Below, one piece after another: positions 17,106 to 27,235 of a stretch of 64,000 bases of DNA. Made by a program: the position numbers and the translations under genes. Within the stretch, counting starts at the first letter, position 1. Each line of letters begins with the position of its first letter. Under the pieces are notes generated by a model. It made no database searches. It was not told where the DNA came from and saw only the letters and a program-made list of their open reading frames with translations. Location: contig CAYFGQ010000003.1 of assembly GCA_964342525.1 (NCBI GenBank), positions 52,452 to 116,451 of the forward strand. The letters are read 5' to 3'. Source of the DNA: G963676205 sp964342525 (GTDB taxonomy: Bacteria; Campylobacterota; Campylobacteria; Campylobacterales; Arcobacteraceae).

Positions 17106-19517
17106 ATGAAAAGAAGATCTAGTTTTGGTAAAGCAATGCTAATAAAAATCCTATTAGCAACAATCGTGGTTTTTGCAGTGACAATGTTTTTTGTAAGTAG
17201 ATACTCCTACTCTACAGCCCAAGCCGATGCACAAGCGTATGGAAAAGAACTTGCCAGTAAAAATGCAATCAAAATACAAGCAGACCTACACAAAGCAATA
17301 GCAATAGTTCAAACCCTAAAATCTGATTTTGAATCTATCAAACATGATCAATACCTAGATGAAGATAAGACTATAAGGTTTTACAAATCAATCTTAAGTA
17401 AAAATGATCAACTTATAGGTCTTTGGTGGTCATTTAATAAACCTGGACTATTTTTCAAAGAAAATCTAGATCAAAAAGGTAAAAATGGCTATGACAATGG
17501 TGGTCAATATACACCATATGTGGTAAAGTCAGGGGATAGTATCATAGTTCAATCAGGTTCAGCATATGATGAAAAAAATGACTGGATTGGTGGACCTAAA
17601 AGAGCAGGTAAACCATATATCACCAAACCATATTTATATCCAGTGGATGGAGTAGAAGTACTTATGGTATCTATTGGTATTCCAATGTTTCACAATGGGG
17701 AATATTTTGGAGTAGTTGGAACAGACTTTAAACTTGATACCTTTTATGAGATTGCAAAGTCCACAAAACTATATGAAAATGGATATGGATTTATTGTGGA
17801 TAATTATGGAGCATTCATAGGTCACCCAGATAAAAAACTTCTAGGGAAAGATCTAGTAAAAACCATGAATAATGATGCTGATTATATGGAACTACTAAAA
17901 AGCTCTAAATCAAATCAAGAGTATGCTTTTATTAAAAAATCCCTTCTTAAAGATGGTTTAGAATCAGCATACTATTCAGTACCATTTTCTATACAAGAGA
18001 CTGGAACAAATTGGAGTTTTATTATCTCTGCACCAGTATCTGAATACCTTGAAAATGCTATATTTATTAGAAACTTCTCTATCTTAGCTTCTATTGTTGG
18101 ACTGATAATAATTGGTATTAGTATTTATGTCTCAGTAAGAAGACTAAACAATTATCTTGAAAAGATATCAAATGGTCTTGAAGAGTTTTTCACATTTTTA
18201 AATACAAAAACATCTTCTACAAAAGATATTGAGATAAATACCTCTTGTGAATTTGGAGTGATGGCAGGATCTATTAACCAAAATGTAGCAAAAATAAAAG
18301 AATCTATAGATCAAGATCATAGACTAATAGAAGAGGTAAAAAGTGTAGTGGAAGTGGTTTCTCACAGAAAATTTGATAAAAGAATCACAAATAGTACCTC
18401 TACACAATCTTTAAATGAGCTAAAAGATCTACTAAATCATATGCTTGAAAAACTTGAACTACAAGTTGGTAAAGATATGAATATCATCATCCAAGCCTTA
18501 GAGAAATACACCCATAGGGACTTTACACAAAAGCTTGATAGTAGTTCAGGAAATATAGGAAGTGAAATTATTAAACTAAATGATATGATCACAAAAATGC
18601 TTCAAGGAAGTCAAAAAGATGGTATCTCTTTAATCTCTAGTGCAAATAAACTTACTCAAAATGTAGCAACCCTAAGTGGTAACGCCACAAATCAAGCAAG
18701 TTCCCTAGAAGAAACAGCTGCTTCCATTGAAGAGATCACTGGAAATATTGAGCAAACAAGTAAAAAAGCCCAAGAGATGAATGATATTTCCATGGAGACT
18801 AAATCATCAGCAAATGAAGGTAAAAACCTAGCAAATGATACAGTAGCAGCCATGGATGAAATAAATGCCACAGTAATGGAGATAAACGAAGCGATCTCTG
18901 TAATTGATCAAATCGCATTCCAAACAAATATCCTATCACTAAATGCAGCAGTTGAAGCAGCTACAGCAGGTGAAGCGGGTAAAGGTTTTGCAGTAGTTGC
19001 AGGAGAAGTAAGAAACCTAGCAGCAAGATCAGCTGAAGCAGCTAGCGAAATCAAAACACTTGTGGAAAATGCTACAACAAAAGCAGATAATGGTAAACAA
19101 ATCAGCAATAAAATGATCCAAGGATTTACAAGTCTAGAAAATAAAATTGTAGATACAAGTAAACTTATTGAAGATGTAACAACAGCTGCAAAAGAGCAAA
19201 CCTTAGGTATGAGACAAATTGCAGATGCTGTTTCCCTTTTAGATAAATTTACCCAAGAAAATGCTTCCATTGCAGATCAAACAAATAGTATTGCAAAAGA
19301 GACCCAATCTATTGCAAGTGATGTTGTAAATAGTGTAGATCAAAATAACTTTGAAGGGAAAGATTCAAATATGAAAAATCTTATAAAAGATATAGAATCT
19401 AGCCCAAAGATTGAGCCTGTTAAGGTAGAAACAAAAACTTCAATAAAACCAAGAAACACAAAAAAAACTGAGATAAAAGAAACTTCATCAGGTGATGATG
19501 AATGGGAAAGCTTTTAA
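17106..19517 (+). CDS. Methyl-accepting chemotaxis protein with dCache sensor
   Basis: An 803-residue chemoreceptor. TM1 is about 12-32, followed by a large periplasmic dCache-type domain (about 40-310, with 'LIGLWWSFN' and 'YGFIVDNYGAFIGHP') and TM2 at about 318-340. The signalling hairpin tip is 'IDQIAFQTNILSLNAAVEAA', then 'AGEAGKGFAVVAGEVRNLA'. The C-terminus 'DDEWESF' is an acidic-aromatic tail of the kind used to recruit adaptation enzymes. dCache domains of this type usually bind amino acids or other small organics. It lies among the orphan histidine kinases in the same direction. Confidence 0.94.
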   Translation: MKRRSSFGKAMLIKILLATIVVFAVTMFFVSRYSYSTAQADAQAYGKELASKNAIKIQADLHKAIAIVQTLKSDFESIKHDQYLDEDKTIRFYKSILSKNDQLIGLWWSFNKPGLFFKENLDQKGKNGYDNGGQYTPYVVKSGDSIIVQSGSAYDEKNDWIGGPKRAGKPYITKPYLYPVDGVEVLMVSIGIPMFHNGEYFGVVGTDFKLDTFYEIAKSTKLYENGYGFIVDNYGAFIGHPDKKLLGKDLVKTMNNDADYMELLKSSKSNQEYAFIKKSLLKDGLESAYYSVPFSIQETGTNWSFIISAPVSEYLENAIFIRNFSILASIVGLIIIGISIYVSVRRLNNYLEKISNGLEEFFTFLNTKTSSTKDIEINTSCEFGVMAGSINQNVAKIKESIDQDHRLIEEVKSVVEVVSHRKFDKRITNSTSTQSLNELKDLLNHMLEKLELQVGKDMNIIIQALEKYTHRDFTQKLDSSSGNIGSEIIKLNDMITKMLQGSQKDGISLISSANKLTQNVATLSGNATNQASSLEETAASIEEITGNIEQTSKKAQEMNDISMETKSSANEGKNLANDTVAAMDEINATVMEINEAISVIDQIAFQTNILSLNAAVEAATAGEAGKGFAVVAGEVRNLAARSAEAASEIKTLVENATTKADNGKQISNKMIQGFTSLENKIVDTSKLIEDVTTAAKEQTLGMRQIADAVSLLDKFTQENASIADQTNSIAKETQSIASDVVNSVDQNNFEGKDSNMKNLIKDIESSPKIEPVKVETKTSIKPRNTKKTEIKETSSGDDEWESF

Positions 19518-19533
19518 TTAAGCTTTTCTCATT
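19499..19533 (+). terminator. Hairpin at the end of the chemoreceptor gene
   Basis: An inverted repeat GAATGGGAAAGCTT ... AAGCTTTTCTCATTC straddles the stop codon, with an A/T loop. The T run is weak. Probably a terminator. Confidence 0.4.
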
Positions 19534-19644
19534 CATATAACTTACAAAATATTATTTTAACTACAACTAAAAATTATAATTAAGATGACCCTAATGATTT
19601 TAAAGTTACAATTTTCTTACATTGTCATAAAGAAGTAAGAAAAA

Positions 19645-21207
19645 ATGATCGAAGAGCTCATAAAAAACTACAAATACAGAAAAAAGTTATTTTTATTAAT
19701 TTTATTTATTATTACTACTATTTATATCATTACTGTATTTATTATCTTCTCTGTAAATAAAAATAACCTTTATGAAAATGTAGACAAAATCCTAAAAAAT
19801 AGTGCCTATAGTTTAGAATTTTTACTCAAAGAAGATTTTCATGATAGAGCCATAGATAAAAACTCTATCACTAAAGAAGAAGATCTATTAAATATCAAAA
19901 AACTTTCAAAATATGCAAAAAATATTGAAGTGGAATATGTATATAGTATGGTTTTAAGAGATGGGGAGATATATTTCACAAGCTCTAGTGCTACAGATGA
20001 AGATTTTGAAGAAAATCTAGTAACCTACTACTTCGATCAATATGAATCAAGTACACCACTACTTAAAAACCTTGTAAAATACCGTGAGATAAAGTTTGAG
20101 CAAGCAAGTGATAAATGGGGTACATTTAGAAGTGTATTTATCCCAAAAGAGACTAAAAATGGAAATAGATATATCCTTGGTGCAGATATAAAAATAGACT
20201 ATATCCATGCTGAACTACAAAAAATCATCCTATATAGCTCTTTACTATTTATCTTTTGTATATCCTCATTAGTTCTACTTTATTTTGTAAGAAAAAAAAT
20301 AGAAAAAGAGGAATCAAAAATACTCCACAAAGTTGAAAATGATTTAAAATATGAGATTGATATAAAAACAAAAAAACTACAAGAGTTAACAGATAAACAA
20401 GATATTATCATAAAAGAAAAAACAAAAGAGCTTACAGAGCTAAATAAAAACCTTGAAGAAAAAATAGAAAAAAAGGTTAATGAAAACATCCACTATAAGA
20501 TGAAAATCATGGAGCAAGCAAAACTTGCATCCATGGGAGAGATGATAGGAAATATCGCCCACCAATGGAGACAACCACTATCGGTAATAACAGTAAATGC
20601 CTCAGGTATTCAAGAGATCAAAGAACTTACAGGTGAGATACCAGAGGAGCTTTTAGATGAATCTTTAGAGCATATTATAAACAATGCAGTTTATCTATCT
20701 GAAACCATAGATACCTTTAGAGACTATATAAAAGAGGATAAAAACAAACATATAGTGATACTCCAAGATAGTATATTAAATATGATAAAGATACTAAATG
20801 CAACCCTAAATATCCACCATATTAAACTAAAACACAATATCACAAATGATGATCCAATAAGTATCCAATTAGTAGATGGGGAACTCTCCCAAATCATTAT
20901 AAATATCATAAATAATGCAAAAGATGTAATTATTGAAAGAGAAATAAAAGAGCCATGGGTAGAACTAAAACTTTTAAAAAATGAAAATGAGATTTTAATC
21001 ACAATTGAAGATAATGGTGGAGGTATTCCAGATGAAATCATGCCAAAAATATTTGAGCCATACTTTACAACCAAACACCAATCCCAAGGCACAGGCCTTG
21101 GATTACATATGAGTTATAAAATCATAAAAGAGAGTCTAAATGGTGATATTTATGCTAAAAATACAAAAAATGGAGCAAAATTTTATATAGAGTTACCTCT
21201 ACAATAA
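19645..21207 (+). CDS. Sensor histidine kinase with periplasmic sensor and long coiled coil
   Basis: 520 residues. TM1 (about 13-36) and TM2 (about 194-215) flank a periplasmic domain of about 155 residues of unknown type. A long coiled coil (about 225-290) leads to the kinase core with His306 in 'GNIAHQWRQPLSV', N box 'NIINNAKDVI', 'EDNGGGIPDEIM' and 'QGTGLGLHMSYK'. No response regulator is adjacent. It converges on the outer-membrane protein gene, with a gap of only 3 bases. Confidence 0.88.
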   Translation: MIEELIKNYKYRKKLFLLILFIITTIYIITVFIIFSVNKNNLYENVDKILKNSAYSLEFLLKEDFHDRAIDKNSITKEEDLLNIKKLSKYAKNIEVEYVYSMVLRDGEIYFTSSSATDEDFEENLVTYYFDQYESSTPLLKNLVKYREIKFEQASDKWGTFRSVFIPKETKNGNRYILGADIKIDYIHAELQKIILYSSLLFIFCISSLVLLYFVRKKIEKEESKILHKVENDLKYEIDIKTKKLQELTDKQDIIIKEKTKELTELNKNLEEKIEKKVNENIHYKMKIMEQAKLASMGEMIGNIAHQWRQPLSVITVNASGIQEIKELTGEIPEELLDESLEHIINNAVYLSETIDTFRDYIKEDKNKHIVILQDSILNMIKILNATLNIHHIKLKHNITNDDPISIQLVDGELSQIIINIINNAKDVIIEREIKEPWVELKLLKNENEILITIEDNGGGIPDEIMPKIFEPYFTTKHQSQGTGLGLHMSYKIIKESLNGDIYAKNTKNGAKFYIELPLQ

Positions 21208-21210
21208 ATC

Positions 21211-22131
21211 TTAAAATTTATACCCTATATTTACCATTAGACCTTTATTTTGTTTATAAAAGAAGTCGATATTTGATGTTGTTTCACTTTGAAAATACAT
21301 AGTTGTCAAAAACATATTTGAATCCCCTAAAAGCCCCTCTTGCATATACATAAAGAATATTGAGTTTTCCTCTTCATCTCTAATCTTATTAAAATAGCTA
21401 TTTGCCACATCAAAATCATATTCATTTTTTGACATCTCAAGCATCACCCTAGCAGAATCACCAAACATCCATCTAAGAGCTAATTTGTACCCTAATTTTG
21501 TATAATCATTACTATCTCCATCAAAGTTACCCATTCCATAGTTTAGACCTAAACCTACAAAAGGCAATACATATACTAAAGATTCAAGATCATATTGTTT
21601 ACCACTTTGTTTTACATCGCTATTTACCTCATCATCAATACTCATATCATAATAGGCAAGTTTTAAATCAACTAGCTCTAAATACTCTTTAACACCTGTC
21701 TCAATAAATAAACTATCCGATTCTTTTTTACCTCTTTCTTGATTTATAAGATATGGATTTATAAATTTATCTTCATTAAATTTTTCTATTTTATAAAAAA
21801 AGTTCTCATAAAAATTGTGCTCAATCCCAAATCCATCTTTCATTGCATATATTGCACTATCTTCACCCCAAGAATATCCTGCTTTAAAACCACCACCATC
21901 TTTAGTCTCTACCTTTGCAAAAAAACCATTATAATCTAGATCCATTGATGGCAAAAGTAAATATCTATCAAATGTTTTTGGTTTTGTATCCCGTGAATAG
22001 ATAGTATGATTGATACTATGATCATCAAAATTATCTATTACTTCCATCTGTCCACCAATAATCCCAAAACTTCCAGTAAGCTCTGCAAAAGCCATTGAAC
22101 TTAGTAGAGGTAAGATTAAAAGTTTTTTCAT
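21211..22131 (-). CDS. Putative outer-membrane beta-barrel protein
   Basis: 306 residues with signal peptide 'MKKLLILPLLSSMAFA' and alternating hydrophobic strands. It ends in 'MVNIGYKF', the aromatic C-terminus recognised by the BAM machinery. The family is not recognised. It is the last gene of the RND operon (pump, adaptor, TolC, this gene) with a 2-nt gap from tolC, so it may be a small accessory porin of that system. The barrel call rests on composition and the end signal. Confidence 0.6.
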   Translation of the reverse strand: MKKLLILPLLSSMAFAELTGSFGIIGGQMEVIDNFDDHSINHTIYSRDTKPKTFDRYLLLPSMDLDYNGFFAKVETKDGGGFKAGYSWGEDSAIYAMKDGFGIEHNFYENFFYKIEKFNEDKFINPYLINQERGKKESDSLFIETGVKEYLELVDLKLAYYDMSIDDEVNSDVKQSGKQYDLESLVYVLPFVGLGLNYGMGNFDGDSNDYTKLGYKLALRWMFGDSARVMLEMSKNEYDFDVANSYFNKIRDEEENSIFFMYMQEGLLGDSNMFLTTMYFQSETTSNIDFFYKQNKGLMVNIGYKF

Positions 22132-22133
22132 TT

Positions 22134-23297
22134 TTACATCCTTATAAATATACTATTTAGTATAGATTTTTTTTCACATTCAAAAATCAATTTATCTAAT
22201 CTACTTGATGCCATTCTATTTTCCATAATAGTTACATCATCGATTGTCTTTAGAGAGTTTTCATATAAAGACTTTACATTTTCATGTAAACTTTTATATC
22301 TTTTTATAGTTTGATCAGTATTTATGATCTTATTATCAATATGTTTTAATTTTTTGATCGCATAACTATAAAAACTTTTTTCTTCCAGTTTAGTTTGATA
22401 TAGATTCTCTTTAGAGATAAGTTTATTTAGTTTTGATACTTCTTTATTTTTTCCAGAATTAAAATCAAGTGGCATACTTAATTTTAAACCATAATAATAA
22501 CTATCATCACTCTTAGCATAAGAATCCCCATCTTCATATCCATAAGATCCATAAACAGATAACTTTGGAAGATAATTATTAGCTACTATATCTTTATCGA
22601 TACCACTTCTTTTATACTCAAGCTCTTTTACTTTTATATTTTTATTTTCACTTAGATATTTTTGTAAATCAAAACTATTTAAAAAACTAAGATCAATAGT
22701 TTTATAGTCACTATTACTATAGTTTTTAAAATCCCTCAAAATATCTAACTTTTGTAGATTTAAATCATCCCTTTGATTTTTTAAAGTACTAAGTTCTATC
22801 ACACTCTCATCTAAAACTGTAATATCTATAATACCACCAATATAAGAGTCTTCATTTTTTTTGATCTCTATTTTTTTACTACTTATTTGATAATAAAGCT
22901 GCTCAATCTGAAGATCAATTTTCTTTAGATCTATCACATATCCATATAGTCTTGAAAGAAGTGCTTTTTTCTCTTGATCCACCAAAGTAGTATTTAACTT
23001 TAGTTCTATATTTCCCTTTTGTATAGTTTTAGATATGGATCCAAATATCTCTTGATCAAAAACTATACTAGCACTTTTAGACTCTATCTCACTATTATTA
23101 TTTGCGGCTTTTGTTTTTTGATCTTTTAGCTCTATAGATAAAGGGTTTATCCATGAATCTTTTGTGATACCAGCTTCTTTTTCTGCTTTTGTTTGTTTTT
23201 TATCTAAAATACTTTTTTGTGTGTCGTTTAATATCTCATCAGCATATAAGGAGCTAACTACTATTAAAGATGCTAATACTATTTTTAAATTTTTCAT
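22134..23297 (-). CDS. TolC-family outer-membrane efflux protein
   Basis: 387 residues with signal peptide 'MKNLKIVLASLIVVSSLYA'. The rest is largely coiled-coil alpha-helix with two short strand regions ('LPKLSVYGSYGYEDGD', 'YYYGLKLSMPLDF'), as in TolC. The start overlaps the stop of the adaptor gene (TAATG), so it is coupled to it. It is the outer-membrane exit duct for the RND pump encoded upstream. Confidence 0.85.
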   Translation of the reverse strand: MKNLKIVLASLIVVSSLYADEILNDTQKSILDKKQTKAEKEAGITKDSWINPLSIELKDQKTKAANNNSEIESKSASIVFDQEIFGSISKTIQKGNIELKLNTTLVDQEKKALLSRLYGYVIDLKKIDLQIEQLYYQISSKKIEIKKNEDSYIGGIIDITVLDESVIELSTLKNQRDDLNLQKLDILRDFKNYSNSDYKTIDLSFLNSFDLQKYLSENKNIKVKELEYKRSGIDKDIVANNYLPKLSVYGSYGYEDGDSYAKSDDSYYYGLKLSMPLDFNSGKNKEVSKLNKLISKENLYQTKLEEKSFYSYAIKKLKHIDNKIINTDQTIKRYKSLHENVKSLYENSLKTIDDVTIMENRMASSRLDKLIFECEKKSILNSIFIRM

Positions 23298-24016
23298 TAT
23301 CTAAACTCCACCTTTACAATTTTTCCAAAATGGATATCTTTTTCACTATTTACTTTTGAAAGTACCACTTTATATGTTGATACTCTTTTTTCATCTCTCA
23401 CCTGAGATATCTTTTCTATTTTAAAATCACTCTTTTGCCCATCTATATAGATTTGTTTTGAGTTTAAACCTTCAATGTCTTGATCCCTTACAAACACTTC
23501 AAGTTTTAATTTTGAAAAATCATATAAGCTATATAAATTTGTACCTAAACTTACATACTCATCTTTACTTACAAGTATCTCATCTATATATAGATTTGAT
23601 ACATAAAACTCTTTTTTCTCTATATTTCTTTTTTGGGTTTTTATATCCCTTTTTATATTTTCTAAACTTTGTTTAGCTTCTATAAGAGCTAGTTTTTCTT
23701 GGTTTTTATCATAATTACTTAACTGTTTTACCTTTGCTTTATTTTGATAATTTTGCTCTTTTATCTTCACAATATCTTTTTGTAAAAGTAAAGAACTCTC
23801 CAAAGCTTCTAATTGAATCTTTTCATCTTTTGTATCTAGTTTTAATACCATCGTATTTTTATCTACTAGGCTATATTCTTTTGTTTTATTTACATATGTT
23901 ACTTTTCCATTGATCTCTGCACTTATTATGTGTTTTTCATAAGGTTCAAGTTTTGTAAAATACTCTGTGGCATTTAAACTAATCATTGTAAGGGCTAAAA
24001 ATAATATCTTTTTCAT
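23297..24016 (-). CDS. Short RND periplasmic adaptor (HlyD-like)
   Basis: A 239-residue periplasmic adaptor with signal peptide 'MKKILFLALTMISLNA'. Half-motifs of the barrel-sandwich ('GKVTYVNKTKEYSLVDKNT', 'ILVSKDEYVSLGTNLYSLYD') flank an alpha-helical hairpin rich in Lys, Glu and Gln (about 75-140). It is about 100 residues shorter than typical adaptors and appears to lack most of the membrane-proximal domain. It lies between the pump and TolC genes with tight spacing. Confidence 0.8.
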   Translation of the reverse strand: MKKILFLALTMISLNATEYFTKLEPYEKHIISAEINGKVTYVNKTKEYSLVDKNTMVLKLDTKDEKIQLEALESSLLLQKDIVKIKEQNYQNKAKVKQLSNYDKNQEKLALIEAKQSLENIKRDIKTQKRNIEKKEFYVSNLYIDEILVSKDEYVSLGTNLYSLYDFSKLKLEVFVRDQDIEGLNSKQIYIDGQKSDFKIEKISQVRDEKRVSTYKVVLSKVNSEKDIHFGKIVKVEFR

Positions 24017-24029
24017 GTTATTTCCTTTT

Positions 24030-27000
24030 TTATTTTTTCATTTTGTTTACAACAGCATATAAAGCTGGTAGATAGATAAGGGTGAGAACTGTTCCCCAAA
24101 TAAGACCAAAGCCTAGACTAATAGCAAGAGGTTGCAAGATTTTTGCTTGTCCTGTCGCAAAAAACATTAAAGTACTTAAACCTAAGAATGTTGTAATAGA
24201 TGTGATTAAAATAGGCCTTAATCTTAATTTTGCCCTATTCATCATATCTTCTAAAGTTTTTGATGACTTTATAAATTCAAGCATTACAATTGCATTATTT
24301 ATAACAACTCCAGCAAGTCCAAGCATTCCAATAATCGAAGTAAGTGATAAACTAAGTCCAACTATATAATGACCTAAAATAGCACCTATTACAGAAAATG
24401 GAATAATTGAAAGAACTATTAATGAAGATCTAAAAGAGTCAAACATAATTAAAAGGGTAATAAAAATTAAAGTCATTGCTATAGCAAAAGCTATAGTCAT
24501 CTCTTTAGCCATTCTTTCATTTTGTTCTTGTTCTCCTTCAAGTTTGATATTTACCCCTCGTTTTTCTAAATCTACAAAAGTATCATTTAAAAGTTCAAGG
24601 GCTTCAACAGCTGTAATTTTTTTATTATTTACATTTGCCACAACTTTTTTAACTGCAACAGAATTTACCTTTGAAAGGGAATCAAAGTTATTTATATAAG
24701 TAAAATCAGCTATTTCATCTAAAGCAATTTTATTATCACTATTTGGAATATTTAATTCTATAGTTTTTAAAGAAGCCAATTCATCCCTTCTTTTATCATA
24801 AGTTTGTATCTCAAAAATACCTTTTTCATATAAACCTTTTGTTTGTTCACTTTTTAAAAATAAAGGAGTAAGGGCTGAACCTAAAGTAGCTTCAGAAAAA
24901 CCTAAAGACTCACCATAAGCATTAAGTTTTAATTTTAATTCCCTAACTCCAAGTTTAGCCGTATCATCTACAAAAATGATTCCATCTATATTATGTAATT
25001 CCTTTTTTATAATGTCAAGGGCATTTATTAATAGTTTTTCACTTGGAGCATCCACTAAAATTTCAATATCATTAGCTGTGATTCCAGCTCCATCTTTTTT
25101 TATGGCAAATTCTGTAAGTCCAGCTGGTTTATAATCTTTTAAAAGCTCTTTTAATTTTAAAATAGTTTCATCTACACTTAGAGTTCTTATTTTTTTCGTA
25201 TCATCACTAGAAAAAGATAAAATTGGTGTAATATATTCATCAACAAAATTTGATGGAACACGGGAATGAAGTTCTATATTAAATTCAAATACTGATTTTT
25301 TAATTTCAATATTTTCTTCATTATCTGTTCTAAGTCCAGAAGTAAAAGAGATAGTTTTTAAAGATAATTCCTCTTTATGTTTTAATAAAATATCTTCAAT
25401 TATTTTTGCTTTATCATAAGTATCACTTAATTTATGATTTATATCAAATTTACCTTTTATAAATACCCTATCACTATCAAAATCAGGGAACATTTGATAT
25501 CTCATATTTGAAATCATTAAAACTGTTAAAGTAGGTACAATAATTATAAAAAATACTAAGAATTTTTTTCTATGTTCTATAATTTTATGTAAAATTTTTG
25601 AATATAAAGCCTGAGCTTTTGACCAATCAAGTTCTTTATCTTTTGTATCTAATAAATGTAAAGAGTGAATTGGTAAAAAGATAAAACTCTCTAAAAGTGA
25701 AGCAATAATCAAAATAATAACAGCAATTGGAATAAGTTTAATAAATTCACCCATCTCTCCACTAAGCATTAACATAGGGAAAAATGAAAAAACAGTAGTT
25801 AAAGAAGAGGCTAAAACAGGAACTAAAACCTCTTTTGTACCATTAATTGCAGCTTCTAGTTTATTATCCCCTTCTTGCATATGTCTTTGGATATTTTCAG
25901 CAATAATTACAGCATCATCTACTAAAACCCCAAGAATTAAAAGAGCACCAATTAAAGTAATCATATTAATACTATATGAAGTAAGAGAAAGTACAGCTAC
26001 ACCAATAAGAATGGCTGTAGGAATACCCATAACAACAATAAAAGCAACCCTTTTATTTATTAAAATATAAAGTGCAACAGTTACTAAAATAAGACCAAAC
26101 ATAATTCCAGAAATAACTGTATTTAGCCTATTTTTGATTAAAACCGAAGTATCATAAAAAGTTGAGATTTCCATATCTTTATATTTATTATCTAATTTAG
26201 ATACTTCTTCTTTCACAATTTTTGCTAATTCGATGGCATTTCCACTCTCATTTTTAGAAATACCTAAAGTTACATTTTTTTGTCCATTTAATTTTGAGAT
26301 AACACTTACCTCATCATATTTTTGACGAACCTGTGCCACATCACTTAAATAAATAGTTTTATCCCCCATTTTAATAAGAGTATCTAGATATTCTTGCACC
26401 TCTTTTTTACCATTTATAGTTGAAAGGAAGAAATGTTCTTTTTTATCTTCAATTTTTCCCATAGGGAAAATGTATGATAGATTTTTTATCTCACTAAATA
26501 GTAAGTTTTTATCTATACCATAAGTCTCTATCAGCTTATTATCTAAGATAATCTCATAAACCCTTGTAGTACTTTCATATAATTGAACCTTTGAGATATT
26601 TGAAATGGAAGAAAGTTTTATTTTCACTTCATCAGCGATACTAATTAAATCATCTTTTGAGTGAATATTTGAAGCAATTGTCACATTTATAAGGGGAAAA
26701 GACCAATCAACTATGGAAGCCTTTGGTTCATCCATATCTGAAGGTAAATCAGACTTATTATTTGAAATACTATCTTTTACCTTATTTAGAATGCTTTGTT
26801 TATCACTACCTTTTTCTAATGTCATAATTATAGAAAACTCACCACTTTTTATATATGATTCAATCTTTTCTACACCATTTAAAGATTTTAAATCTTTTTC
26901 TAATTTTACCACTACCATCTTATCAAGGGTATTTATACTAGCTCCAGCATATGCACCAGAAACAGCTATCTTATCTATTTTAATAGGTGGAAATACTGCT

Positions 27001-27107
27001 TTTGGAATAAACTGATAAGCTACCACTCCAAACACCACCAAAAATGTTAATAATAGATAATTTAACCTTGAACGAGTAAGAAAAAATCTAATTGCATTAT
27101 GTAACAT
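24030..27107 (-). CDS. RND-family efflux transporter (AcrB/HAE-like)
   Basis: A 1025-residue inner-membrane proton-driven pump of normal RND length. TM1 is near residues 15-35, with the periplasmic porter domain starting 'AVFPPIKIDKIAVSGAYAGAS'. The TM4 motif 'GALLILGVLVDDAVIIAENI' carries the paired Asp residues of proton relay, and the second half has 'GLAGVVINNAIVMLEFI' and 'LRPILITSITTFLGLSTL'. The substrate is not predictable. It is the first gene of a four-gene operon. Upstream lies the CCC-N8-CCCACAT motif shared with two other transcription units. Confidence 0.92.
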   Translation of the reverse strand: MLHNAIRFFLTRSRLNYLLLTFLVVFGVVAYQFIPKAVFPPIKIDKIAVSGAYAGASINTLDKMVVVKLEKDLKSLNGVEKIESYIKSGEFSIIMTLEKGSDKQSILNKVKDSISNNKSDLPSDMDEPKASIVDWSFPLINVTIASNIHSKDDLISIADEVKIKLSSISNISKVQLYESTTRVYEIILDNKLIETYGIDKNLLFSEIKNLSYIFPMGKIEDKKEHFFLSTINGKKEVQEYLDTLIKMGDKTIYLSDVAQVRQKYDEVSVISKLNGQKNVTLGISKNESGNAIELAKIVKEEVSKLDNKYKDMEISTFYDTSVLIKNRLNTVISGIMFGLILVTVALYILINKRVAFIVVMGIPTAILIGVAVLSLTSYSINMITLIGALLILGVLVDDAVIIAENIQRHMQEGDNKLEAAINGTKEVLVPVLASSLTTVFSFFPMLMLSGEMGEFIKLIPIAVIILIIASLLESFIFLPIHSLHLLDTKDKELDWSKAQALYSKILHKIIEHRKKFLVFFIIIVPTLTVLMISNMRYQMFPDFDSDRVFIKGKFDINHKLSDTYDKAKIIEDILLKHKEELSLKTISFTSGLRTDNEENIEIKKSVFEFNIELHSRVPSNFVDEYITPILSFSSDDTKKIRTLSVDETILKLKELLKDYKPAGLTEFAIKKDGAGITANDIEILVDAPSEKLLINALDIIKKELHNIDGIIFVDDTAKLGVRELKLKLNAYGESLGFSEATLGSALTPLFLKSEQTKGLYEKGIFEIQTYDKRRDELASLKTIELNIPNSDNKIALDEIADFTYINNFDSLSKVNSVAVKKVVANVNNKKITAVEALELLNDTFVDLEKRGVNIKLEGEQEQNERMAKEMTIAFAIAMTLIFITLLIMFDSFRSSLIVLSIIPFSVIGAILGHYIVGLSLSLTSIIGMLGLAGVVINNAIVMLEFIKSSKTLEDMMNRAKLRLRPILITSITTFLGLSTLMFFATGQAKILQPLAISLGFGLIWGTVLTLIYLPALYAVVNKMKK

Positions 27108-27147
27108 CTAAATCCTTTTTATTTTATATTTGAATATTAAAAAAAAA

Positions 27148-27165
27148 ATGTGGGGAAATTGAGGG
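27148..27165 (-). promoter_or_regulatory. Shared regulatory motif CCC-N8-CCCACAT (copy 1, RND operon)
   Basis: On the minus strand CCC, 8 nt, CCCACAT, 41 bp before the RND start codon and upstream of an A/T-rich -10 region. The same motif with identical spacing precedes the genes starting at 29858 and 37589. The half-site duplication suits a response-regulator direct repeat. Confidence 0.65.
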
Positions 27166-27235
27166 AAAAATTAAAAAATTCAAAATTATGTATAAATTCA
27201 AGTGATATAATACGATTTTTAAAAAGGATATCTAA

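Noticed and set aside
24030..27107. Second heavy-metal (CusA-type) pump
   Set aside because: The TM4 motif and the porter domain are of the general AcrB/HAE kind and lack the CusA-like N-terminal segment seen at 1-1539.
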